64,000 nt of DNA, from NCBI GenBank assembly GCA_947499095.1, contig CANMMR010000004.1, forward strand, positions 224,481-288,480, in the 5' to 3' direction. Source of the stretch: an uncultured Erythrobacter sp. (GTDB taxonomy: Bacteria; Pseudomonadota; Alphaproteobacteria; Sphingomonadales; Sphingomonadaceae). This document shows, piece after piece, positions 40,510-49,407 of the stretch; position 1 is the stretch's first letter; each line of letters begins with the position of its first letter. The notes under the pieces are model-generated. The model saw only the letters and a list, made by a program, of their open reading frames with translations. It was not told the origin of the DNA and did no database searches. Made by a program: the position numbers and the translations under genes.

Positions 40510-42721
40510 GCCTTGGTGCGGCGCTCGCCGCTCGAATACTGGTAATAGTCGTAGCCGTAATAGGCCGAGTATCGATTACCCGACCGCGTCGGATCGAACT
40601 TCGCCAAGACCGCGCCAAGCAGGACCGGCTTCATCGAACGCAAACGGCGCAGTGCCGCTTTCAGGTAACCGCTGCGGCCACGCTCCGCCTCGACCACGAA
40701 GACCGTTCCGTCGGCGATGGCAGCGAGCATCGGCGCATCGGCGAGGCCGAGCACCGGCGGGCTATCGACGATGACGACATCGTGGCTTTGCGCGAAGTGT
40801 TCGAGCAGTTGCGCCATGCGCGGCGAAGAGAGCAGCTCCGAGGGGCTCGGCGGAAGCGGACCGGCAGGAAGCAGGTCGATCTTGCGGCCCTTGACCTTCA
40901 CCACAGCGCTCTTCGGGTCATCCTGCGATACCAGCAGGTCGGTCAACCCGCGTTCGCCTGCGATGCCCAGCACCTTATGCAGCGCCGGACGGCGCAGGTC
41001 GGCGTCGATCAGCAGCGGACGCATGCCGTTGCGGGCGAAGCCGGTTGCGATGGCGAGGCTGGTGGTGCTCTTGCCCTCATGCGCTTGCGCGCTGGTGACC
41101 GCTATGATCTTAGGCAAGCCATGCGGCGTCAAGTAGAGCAGTGCCCCGCGCAGCGAGTTATAGGCTTCCGAGATCGGCGACTTCGGCTCTTCCAGCGCTT
41201 CGAGCGGGGTCATGTCTTCGGCCCGCGGGACGACACCGAGAAGCGCCAGATCGAGCTTGTCCTCGACGTCTTCGGGCGTGTGGATCACATCGCCCACTGG
41301 TCGCGCAGGAACACCGCTATGCCCGCCAGGCCGAGGCCGATCAGAAGTCCGAGCGCCAGATTGCGCGGGACATTGGGCGAGGACGGCGAGGTCGGCGTTT
41401 CGGCGCGGTCGATGATGGCGATATTGCTCGACGCGATCCCCGCTGAAGCGTTGAGCTCGCGATAGCTCTGGAGCAGTCCGTCGTAGATCGAACGCGCCGT
41501 ATCCGCCTGCCGGGCGAGCACGTTGTAGCGGACCGACTGATCCTGTTCCTCCAATGAATTCCCGCGCGCCCGATCGACCTGATTGTCGAGCTGGTTCTCC
41601 GCCGATTGCGCCGCGCGATATTCGGCGCGGATCGACTCGCGGGCTTGTCGCGCAGTGGTCTCAAGCTGGCGGTTGATGGCCGCGGAGTCCGCCTCCAATC
41701 GATTGATTGCAGGGTGATTGTCGAGATAGCGATCGCGCGCGATCTGCAATTCGCTCTGCAATTCGGCGCGCCGCGTCATCAGCGCCTGGACGGTGGGATT
41801 GTTGAGCACCGGTTGCGAGGCGAGCAGCGGCGTCCCCTGAATGGCTTCCCATCGCGATTGCGCGGCAATGCGGTCCGCGCGCGCGGCAATTGCGGCGTCG
41901 TTGAGCTGGACAAGACTGGACGCTGTGACTGTCCCGGTAAGCCTGTCGCGTCCGTCAGGGGTCAGCGCATCATAGGTCCGGATAAGTCCCGCGCTCTTGG
42001 CATAGTCGTTGAGTTCCCGCTCCGAGTCCTCGAGATCGACGCGTGCTTATTCGAGCTGCTCGGCCACGAAGTCGCGCGCATAGGAGGTGCCATCGAAACG
42101 GCGCTGCAAGTTCGCCTGAATTAACTCTTCGGCAAAGGCAATGGCGATGTCCGCCGACAGCGCCGCGTCGGTTGACGTTAAGCTGATCGTTGCGACGCGG
42201 GTGGCCCGCGGAAGGTCTATCTCTAGATTCGACCGCAGGAGGTCGACTGCAAGAGAGCGATCCTGCGCCTGGTCGCCGGCGATCGCAGAAGTCGGCACCT
42301 CCATCGCACTGAAGAATCGCTCCCTCGTGCCAAGTTCCAGCCGGTCGGCGACGCGTTCCGCAAGGCCGCGGCTCTGCAGCACGTCGAGTTGCGTGTTGAG
42401 AAAGCGGTCGATATCCCAGTCGGACGGGCCGGTACCATTCGCGCCTTCGAACTGGCTGCCGAGCACCTCGTCGCTCTGGTCGTTGATCTGGACGCTGGTG
42501 TCGGCGGTGTAGCGAGGCGTATCGAGCAGCGTGGAAATGAGCGCGAGCACGACCACCGCCCCGACGATCGCCAAAGCCATCCACAAATGGCGGCGGACCG
42601 CGGCAATGACTTGGCGGATATTGGCGCTGTTCGGATTTTCGCCAGCCGCGAGATAGGCCGCCTGGTAGCGCCCTTGCGTCTTCATGCCGGTTTGCGGCTG
42701 AAAGACTGGCTCCGTGTTCAT
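40506..42721 (-). pseudogene. wzc-like chain-length determinant/tyrosine autokinase, broken twice
   Basis: One GumC/Wzc-like gene in three pieces. ATG 42721 overlaps the wza-like stop (TGATG). The Wzz domain runs from the first membrane helix (HLWMALAIVGAVVVLAL) to FVAEQLE, where TAA stands at 42049-42047; CAA would be expected. The frame continues in phase (ARVDLEDSERELNDYAKS) to the second membrane helix and FLRDQW, and is shifted at 41285-41299. The next frame is the BY-kinase domain: VTSAQAHEGKST (Walker A), LLIDADLRRPALH, VVIVDSPPVLG and a C-terminal tyrosine cluster (SAYYGYDYYQYSSG). The intact protein would control polymer length and export. The kinase part could still be translated from GTG 41297. 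Confidence 0.88.
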
Positions 42722-43431
42722 CAGAACGGCCTGAGCACGCCGAGCACCGGAAGCGCCCGCATTGCATCCAGGAAGGCTACACGGCTGCTGGAGAAGCCGA
42801 CGACCACCGTGTCACCGGGAAGCAGCGCCACATCGGGCATGCGTCCACCCCTGATTGCCAGCGCATCGAAGCGGCCGGCCATGCGCTGTCCGTCGATCAT
42901 GCGGAAAATCATGATCTCGTCGAGCTTGGCTTTTTCGGTGGGGCTGCGGGCGAGCGCCAGCGCGGTTAGCAAGGTCTGCCCCTCCGCGAACGGATAGACA
43001 CCCGGCAGTTCGACTTCTCCTTCGACCGCGATGATGCGGGTCTGCGCTTTCTTGACGAGCACGCTTACCCGCGGATCGCGCAGATATTCGGCAGCGTAGG
43101 CCGCCTCTACCGTGCGAGCCAGTTCGCTTGCAGTAAGGCCGCGGGCCGTCACGTCACCGATCAGGGGGAGACTGACGATCCCGGCGTTGTCGACCGCGAT
43201 TTCCTCGACGCTCAGCTCGGGCTCGTCGTAGACCCGCACGGACAGGATATCGCCGGGCTCGAAAGTGTAGCGCTGCGTCTGCATCGCGCCGCTGGGCATC
43301 GCGATCGCATCGTAACCGGCCTGCCCCGCAGGCACGACAGGATCGGCACCGCGCTGACAAGCCGACAGGGCAAGCGCGGCGCACACGGCGACCGTGGCCG
43401 CAGCGCATCTACCGGTCCATGCTGGCATCAT
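42721..43431 (-). CDS. Polysaccharide export lipoprotein, Wza-like
   Basis: 236 residues. Signal with lipobox LSAC; export domain YTFEPGDILSVRVYDEPELSVEEIAVDNAG, SLPLIGDVTARGLTASEL, then a SLBB-like VEGEVELPGVYPFAEGQTLLTALALA and GDTVVVGFSSSR. It would form the outer-membrane channel for the polymer pushed by Wzc. The frame is whole. ATG 43431 overlaps the O-antigen-ligase-like stop (ATGA). Confidence 0.88.
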   Translation of the reverse strand: MMPAWTGRCAAATVAVCAALALSACQRGADPVVPAGQAGYDAIAMPSGAMQTQRYTFEPGDILSVRVYDEPELSVEEIAVDNAGIVSLPLIGDVTARGLTASELARTVEAAYAAEYLRDPRVSVLVKKAQTRIIAVEGEVELPGVYPFAEGQTLLTALALARSPTEKAKLDEIMIFRMIDGQRMAGRFDALAIRGGRMPDVALLPGDTVVVGFSSSRVAFLDAMRALPVLGVLRPF

Positions 43432-44537
43432 TGCTTCCCGTCCATTGCGCGACCATCCGGTTCTTTTCGTGCCAGTCCGCCGAGCAGACCGGCGGCTACC
43501 CCTGCCAGACCTTGCGCGTCAGGATCGCCAGGAGCACCGACGGGCCAGAAATTTTCGATAGCCGTCAGCGTGTCCTGCCACAGATCGAAGCGCGCATCGC
43601 CGCTCGCATCGAATCGCGCGAGTACCGCTCCGATCCGTGCATTGCCGGCGAAAGCCAAAGCGCCTGCGGCGGCGAGCGCCACCAGCCCCCCGACAGCCGC
43701 GATGCCGTTCGACAGCTTTCGCGCTACGCCAGCGACGCGCAATATCGCGAATTGCATCAGGAGAGCGAGGGGCAACAATGCGAAGCCGGCGCGCGATCCG
43801 GTGAGCACGACGGCGAGCAAAAAAAAGACCTGAAGGATTGCGAAAATGCCCGTGTCGGACCGGACGAGCGGCCGCCTGCGCGCAACGCTTGCCAGCCATA
43901 CTGTAAGCGCCATCATCCCGATCAGAAGGAAGTCGACCGCCGCGTTCCGGTTCGCATAGAAGGCTGTCAGCCAGTAATCGTGGCTGATCTCGTAGAGCTT
44001 AAAAGAACCGGGACCGCTCGCCATCTGGACGACGCCAAGCGCAGCACCGGCCAGAGCCAGGCCTGCGATCAGGGCGATCAGGAAGCGCTGGTCCTTGCGG
44101 TCCAGCGTGCTCACCGCCAGCATGGTCCCGACTGCAGGAATTAATGCCAGCAGAGCAGCGAGAGTTGCAAACGGCGCAACGGATAAGGCCCGCCAGCCCT
44201 CCGCCTCATCGACTTGCGCGAGGGCATCCACCATGAGGTCCCGACCCGGGAGGGCCTGCCACAGCGATGGCGGCAAGGGGATCAGCTGAAGGACGGGCAG
44301 GACGATGACGATGCCCGCGAGCGCCAAAAGCATTCGCGGGATGTGTCGAACCTCGGCGGCGCCATCGCGTGCCCACCAAATCTACAGGATCACTGCCCCG
44401 GCAAAAGCGAGCTGCACGACAATCTCGGCGATCGCGCTTGGCGTGCCGCCGCCCCCGAAAACCAGCGCGACCGCGACGAATGCCGAGACCAGCAGACCTC
44501 GGCGCGTTGCGGGCAGGCGATGCTTCAGGCCGCGCAT
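43428..44537 (-). pseudogene. O-antigen ligase/polymerase-like membrane protein, broken
   Basis: ATG 44537 has an excellent ribosome site (AAAGGAGGATC). The first 51 codons give two helices, then an in-frame TAG at 44384-44382 (CAG likely before). The frame goes on with helices of the Wzy/WaaL class, including TAFYANRNAAVDFLLIGMM and GSRAGFALLPLALLM. After DLWQDTLTAIENFWPVGA, where relatives have a G-GTF stretch and the catalytic-region RAHNDYLE, only 34 unrelated-looking residues follow (PGDPDAQGLAGVAAG...). Both a nonsense mutation and an internal or terminal deletion are present, so the gene is most likely dead. Confidence 0.82.
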
Positions 44538-44629
44538 GATCCTCCTTTCCCGATCCTCTTCGGGACCGGCTTAGGCAGATCGGGCTGGCGGGGCGAAGCG
44601 CAGCCTACGCGCTTTCCCCGATGTCGTGC

Positions 44630-45793
44630 CTACATCGAGCGGGAGATCACCATCTTCATGACTTCGTTCGACCCGCCAAAAATGCGGGTGATTCGGCTGT
44701 CGCGATACATGCGCGCGATCGGATAGTCGTTGATGAAGCCTGCGCCGCCATGGAACTGGAGGCATTTGTCGACGACCTCGCCCTGGAGTTCGGTGACCCA
44801 ATATTTGGCCATGCAGGCGGTCGGCACGTCGAGCTCGCCCTTGAGGTGCTTCGCGATGCAATCGTTCACGAACACCCGCGCCGCCGTGCCGCGCGCCTTG
44901 AGGTCGGCCATGACGAATTGCGTGTTCTGAAAATCCCAGATCGTCTGCCCGAACGCCTTGCGCCCCTTGACGAATTCCATCGTGGTTTCGAGTGCCTTCT
45001 CGATCCCGGTCATCGCGCCCATGGCAATGATGAGGCGTTCCTGCGGCAATTCGCCCATCAGCTGGTAGAAGCCCTTGCCTTCCTCTCCGCCAAGCACGTT
45101 CTCCGCCGGTACGAACACATCGTCGAAAAACAGTTCCGACGTATCCGCCGCATCGAGCCCGACCTTGTCGAGCTTCTTGCCGCGCTGGAACCCTTCCGCG
45201 CCTTCGGTCTCGAGCAGCATGAGCGAGATACCCTTCGCCCGCTCCTTGGGATCGGTCTTGGCGACGACGATGATGAAGTCGGCTGTCTGGCCATTGGAGA
45301 TGTAGGTCTTGGCCCCGTTGATGCGATAGCCGTTGCCGTCCTTGAGGGCCGTCGTCGTTATGCTCTGGAGGTCGGAGCCGACACCCGGTTCGGTCATGGC
45401 GATCGCGCTGACGAGCTCGCCGGTGACCAGCTTGGGGAGGTATTTCTTCTTCTGCTCCTCGGTACCGTGGCGCACGAGGTACGGCAGGATCACCGTATTG
45501 TGCAGGCTGGCCGCGAAACCTTCGACGTTGTGCTTCGCTTGCTGGTCGATCACGACCATGTCGTGGCGGAAGTCCCCGCCATGGCCGCCGTATTCTTCCG
45601 GCACCGACACGCCGAGCAGCCCGGCCTCGCCCGCCTCGTTCCAGAATTCGCGTTCGACCTGGCCGTTCTCCCGCCATTTCAGCACGCGTTTTTCCGGCGC
45701 GTGCTGCTGGTAGAACTTGCCTACGGCATCGGCGAAGATCGAAATTTCCTCGTCTTCCATGAACTCGGGCTGGGCTACGTCGATAACGGGCAT
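44630..45793 (-). CDS. Acyl-CoA dehydrogenase
   Basis: 387 residues. Motifs AIAMTEPGVGSDLQS, GAKTYISNGQTADFIIV, the FAD-contact QFVMADLKAR region and FGGSNEVMKMVISRSM with the base glutamate. It oxidises an acyl-CoA to the 2-enoyl-CoA with electron transfer flavoprotein. The C-terminus fits the long-chain/FadE-type branch. The next gene on the strand is an enoyl-CoA hydratase, the following step of beta-oxidation. Confidence 0.92.
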   Translation of the reverse strand: MPVIDVAQPEFMEDEEISIFADAVGKFYQQHAPEKRVLKWRENGQVEREFWNEAGEAGLLGVSVPEEYGGHGGDFRHDMVVIDQQAKHNVEGFAASLHNTVILPYLVRHGTEEQKKKYLPKLVTGELVSAIAMTEPGVGSDLQSITTTALKDGNGYRINGAKTYISNGQTADFIIVVAKTDPKERAKGISLMLLETEGAEGFQRGKKLDKVGLDAADTSELFFDDVFVPAENVLGGEEGKGFYQLMGELPQERLIIAMGAMTGIEKALETTMEFVKGRKAFGQTIWDFQNTQFVMADLKARGTAARVFVNDCIAKHLKGELDVPTACMAKYWVTELQGEVVDKCLQFHGGAGFINDYPIARMYRDSRITRIFGGSNEVMKMVISRSM

Positions 45794-45832
45794 TGTCTGG
45801 GTCCTCTCCGGTAAGTCTGTGTGCTGGCGGGC

Positions 45833-46594
45833 TTACTTGCCCTTCCAGTTCGGCGCGCGCTTTTCGGCGAAAGCGGCGGCGCCTTCACGTGCATCCTCGC
45901 TGACGAAGACGGGCGCGATGAGCTGGGTCTGGCGCTCGTAGCGCTCGTCCATCGACCAGCCGCGCGATTCCTTGATTACCGCTTTCGAAACTTTGACCGC
46001 GAGCGGACCGTTGGCCACGATTTTCGCCGCCAGTTCCTTCGCGCCATCGAGCGCCGAGCCGCTCGCCACACGGTTGATCAGGCCGAGTTCGTAAGCGCGC
46101 GCGGCATCGATGAAGTCGCCGGTCAGCGCCAGTTCCATGGCGATCCGCTCGGGGATCTGGTCGGGCAGCATCATCACCCCGCCCGCTGCGGCAACGAGGC
46201 CGCGCTTCACTTCGGGAATGCCGAATTTCGCGCCGTCATTGGCCACAACGAGATCGCAGGCAATCATGAGTTCAAGGCCGCCGGCCAGTGCATAGCCGTC
46301 GACCGCTGCAATCAGCGGTTTCTTGGGCGGAGCCTGCACGACGCCGCCGAAACCGCGCCCTTCGACCACCGGGCTTTCACCGCGCAGGAAGCCCTTGAGG
46401 TCCATTCCGGAGCAGAATGTCCCACCCGCGCCGGTCAGGATGCCAACCCTCAAATCGTCCTCGCTGTCGAGGCGATCCATCGCCGCGGCAATGCCTTCGG
46501 CAGCGGCCTTGGTCATCGCGTTCTTCGCATCTGGCCGGTTGATCGTGACGACCAGAATGCCGTCTTCCACGCTCGTGAGGATTTCCTCGGACAT
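45833..46594 (-). CDS. Enoyl-CoA hydratase/crotonase-family protein
   Basis: 253 residues from ATG 46594. Crotonase fold: oxyanion-hole segments AGGTFCSGMDLKGF and PLIAAVDGYALAGGLELMIACD, and IPEVKRGLVAAAGG. Active-site acids differ in this family and the exact reaction (hydration or isomerisation) is not decided. It is encoded 39 bases upstream of the acyl-CoA dehydrogenase and divergent from the thiolase gene. Confidence 0.9.
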   Translation of the reverse strand: MSEEILTSVEDGILVVTINRPDAKNAMTKAAAEGIAAAMDRLDSEDDLRVGILTGAGGTFCSGMDLKGFLRGESPVVEGRGFGGVVQAPPKKPLIAAVDGYALAGGLELMIACDLVVANDGAKFGIPEVKRGLVAAAGGVMMLPDQIPERIAMELALTGDFIDAARAYELGLINRVASGSALDGAKELAAKIVANGPLAVKVSKAVIKESRGWSMDERYERQTQLIAPVFVSEDAREGAAAFAEKRAPNWKGK

Positions 46595-46710
46595 CGGGTT
46601 CTCTCTCCATTGCAATTCGAAACTTGTCTTGCGCCCTTGCTGCGGGAGGCTTACGCAAACGTCAACCGGCAATCGCCGCAAGAATCGTCAAACCGAGAGA
46701 GGATTACGCC

Positions 46711-47979
46711 ATGGCCGAAGCCTATATCATCGATGCAGTCCGCACCCCTCGCGGGATCGGCAAGCAGGGCAAGGGCGCGTTGGCGCACATGCATCCGCAG
46801 CACCTTGCCGCAACCTGTCTCAAGGCCATCAAGGAGCGCAACGATCTCGACACCAGCACGGTGGACGACGTGATCTGGTCGGTCAGCACGCAGGACGGCA
46901 TGCAGGCCGGCGACATGGGCCGCATGGCGGCGCTCGATGCCGGCTTCGACGTCACTTCTTCGGGCACGACGCTGGACCGCTTCTGCGGCGGCGGCATCAC
47001 TTCGGTCGCCTTGGCGGCGGCGCAGGTGATGAGCGGCATGGAAGATTGCGTTGTCGCAGGCGGCACCGAGATGATGAGCCTGACCGCGCAGATGTCGAAG
47101 GACAAGATGGCTGCCGGGCTCAAGCCGCCGATGATGGGCAGCTACAACCAGCGCCTGCAGGCGAGCCATCCGCAGAGCCACCAGGGCGTCTGCGGCGATG
47201 CCATCGCCACGATGGAAGGCTTCACCCGCGAAGAGCTGGACGAGGTCGGCTATCGCAGCCAGCAGCGCGCAGCCAAGGCGATCGAGGAAGGCCGCTTCGA
47301 CAAATCGGTGGTTCCAGTGAAGGACGACGAGGGCAATGTGATCCTCGACAAGGAGGAATATCCGCGCCCCCAGACCACGCGCGAAGGGCTGGCCGAACTG
47401 GAGCCCGCCTTTACCAAGATTGCCAATGTCCCGCTCGACAAGGACGGGACGACTTTCGCCGGGCTGGTGAACGCCAAATACCCCGATCTGGAAATCAAGC
47501 ACTTCCACCATGCAGGCAATAGCTCCGGCGTGGTCGACGGTGCGGCGGCCGTGCTGGTCGTCAGCAAGGACTACGCGCAAAAGCATGGCCTCAAACCTCG
47601 CGCGCGCATCGTTGCGACGGCAAACATGGGCGACGATCCGACGCTGATGCTCAACGCGCCGGTTCCGGCGGCCAAGAAGGTTCTCGAAAAGGCTGGCATG
47701 ACCAAGGACGACATCGATCTTTACGAGATCAATGAAGCCTTCGCGGTCGTCGCGGCGAAATTCGTCAAGGACCTCGAGCTCGACTGGGACAAGGTCAACG
47801 TCAACGGTGGCTCCATCGCGCTGGGCCATCCCATCGGCGCGACCGGATCGATCCTCATCGGCACGATGGTCGACGAGCTGGAGCGGCAGGACAAGCGCTA
47901 CGGTCTCGTCACCATGTGCGCGGCGGGTGGCATGGCGCCTGCCATCATCATCGAGAGAGTCGACGATTTCGTCGACTGA
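46711..47979 (+). CDS. Acetyl-CoA C-acetyltransferase (thiolase)
   Basis: 422 residues from ATG 46711 with GAGAGGA upstream. Nucleophile cysteine in TLDRFCGGGIT, active-site His in GGSIALGHPIGATG, second cysteine in MCAAGGMAPA. Thiolytic cleavage of 3-ketoacyl-CoA, the last step of beta-oxidation. It shares a 116-base divergent promoter region with the hydratase and dehydrogenase genes. Confidence 0.94.
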   Translation: MAEAYIIDAVRTPRGIGKQGKGALAHMHPQHLAATCLKAIKERNDLDTSTVDDVIWSVSTQDGMQAGDMGRMAALDAGFDVTSSGTTLDRFCGGGITSVALAAAQVMSGMEDCVVAGGTEMMSLTAQMSKDKMAAGLKPPMMGSYNQRLQASHPQSHQGVCGDAIATMEGFTREELDEVGYRSQQRAAKAIEEGRFDKSVVPVKDDEGNVILDKEEYPRPQTTREGLAELEPAFTKIANVPLDKDGTTFAGLVNAKYPDLEIKHFHHAGNSSGVVDGAAAVLVVSKDYAQKHGLKPRARIVATANMGDDPTLMLNAPVPAAKKVLEKAGMTKDDIDLYEINEAFAVVAAKFVKDLELDWDKVNVNGGSIALGHPIGATGSILIGTMVDELERQDKRYGLVTMCAAGGMAPAIIIERVDDFVD

Positions 47980-48000
47980 CCTTGCCGGGCGGCAGCGTGA

Positions 48001-49407
48001 TTATTCGCTGCCGCTCGCAAACAGGCGCCAGCCCCAGGCGGGCAATTCGATCGTCTCGCCCTCGTTGATCGTGACCTCGCGGCGGAGCGGGAATTCGGCG
48101 TAGGTCCCCACCGGCAAGCCGCTGGTCAGCGTCGCGCTGACCGGCCTTTCGCTCATGTTGAACAGGCCCAGCACCTTGTTGCCGTCCTTCTGCCGCACCC
48201 ATGAGAGCAGCTGCTCGGGCGCGGAATTCTCGACCTTCTGCATCCGAGCACCCCACTGCCCGTTGTCGAGCGCGGGGTTCGACTTGCGGAACTCGATCAG
48301 CTGTTCGAGCAGCAGGCCGTAGATGCAGCCGCGCCCCTGGCTCCAGTCGATCGCGTCCTTTTCGAAGAACTCCAGCCGCTTGGCATTGCAGGCTTCCATG
48401 CCGTTGTGGATCAGCGGCAGCCCCTCGCCTGTGAAGGACAGACCAGTCATCGCGTAGAGCGCATCGCCGTAATTCTCGGCCATGGTGCCTTCCCACGCAT
48501 TGCTGTCGTGGTTCTCGATATAAGTCATGCGCATGGCTTCTTCGGGCCAAAGGCTCTCGTTCTCGGCGTAATATCCGTAGAAGCTGGTCGCATTACCCTT
48601 GCCCTGCGCGACGTTTTTGGTCGTGTTGTGCCAGTCCCAGGCATAGGTCGCATCGAAAGCTTTCTGGTGGAAGGCGGTTTCCTGCACCTCGCCCAGCATG
48701 AACACCGGGCGGATCGCCGTCAGCCGGTCGCGCATGGTGTTCCAGAAATCGAGCGGGACGTAGCCGGCCACGTCGGCGCGGTATCCGTCGACACCGAACT
48801 CGCGAACCCAGTATTCCATCGCCTCGCCGACATGCCGGCGAACGCCGGGCTTGGTCCAGTCTAGATCGATGATGTCCGACCAGTCCCACCACGGCGTCGG
48901 GCGGAAGTCACCCTTCCAGTCCTTTTCGTACCAGTCGGGATGCTGCTGCGCGAGTTCGTTGTCCCATGCCGTGTGATTTGCCACGAGGTCGAGGATGACC
49001 TTGAAACCCTGCGCGTGCGCAGCATCGACGAAGGCGCGGAAGTCCTCCTTCGTGCCGAACTCCGGGTTCACATCGTAATAGTCCTTCACCGAATAGGGGC
49101 TGCCGAGGCCGCCCTTGCGATTGACCTCCCCAATCGGGTGGATCGGCATGAGCCAGAGGATGTCGACGCCGAGGTCCTTCAGCCGGGGCAGCTGTTCCTG
49201 CGCGGCGGCGAAGGTGCCTTCCTCGGTGAACTGCCGGGTGTTGATCTGATAGAGTACCGCCTTGCGCGACCACTCGGGATGCTCGATCTCGACCACGCTT
49301 TGCGGCTGCCAAGGCGAGACGACATGATCGTCGGCAAGGGCCGGTGCAGTCCCGATGCCGGTTGCGAGAAGAGCAAGCGCAGCGAGGCTTGCAAAAAGCT
49401 TAGGCAT
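48001..49407 (-). CDS. Periplasmic alpha-amylase family protein (GH13)
   Basis: 468 residues from ATG 49407 with a signal peptide (MPKLFASLAALALLATGIG...). TIM-barrel motifs: DLVANHT, DGYRADVAGY (nucleophile Asp), MLGEVQE (acid Glu), YIENHDSN (Asp). It cuts alpha-1,4 glucans. The ATG lies inside the end of the MFS gene (8-base overlap), so the transporter and amylase are one operon. Confidence 0.93.
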   Translation of the reverse strand: MPKLFASLAALALLATGIGTAPALADDHVVSPWQPQSVVEIEHPEWSRKAVLYQINTRQFTEEGTFAAAQEQLPRLKDLGVDILWLMPIHPIGEVNRKGGLGSPYSVKDYYDVNPEFGTKEDFRAFVDAAHAQGFKVILDLVANHTAWDNELAQQHPDWYEKDWKGDFRPTPWWDWSDIIDLDWTKPGVRRHVGEAMEYWVREFGVDGYRADVAGYVPLDFWNTMRDRLTAIRPVFMLGEVQETAFHQKAFDATYAWDWHNTTKNVAQGKGNATSFYGYYAENESLWPEEAMRMTYIENHDSNAWEGTMAENYGDALYAMTGLSFTGEGLPLIHNGMEACNAKRLEFFEKDAIDWSQGRGCIYGLLLEQLIEFRKSNPALDNGQWGARMQKVENSAPEQLLSWVRQKDGNKVLGLFNMSERPVSATLTSGLPVGTYAEFPLRREVTINEGETIELPAWGWRLFASGSE

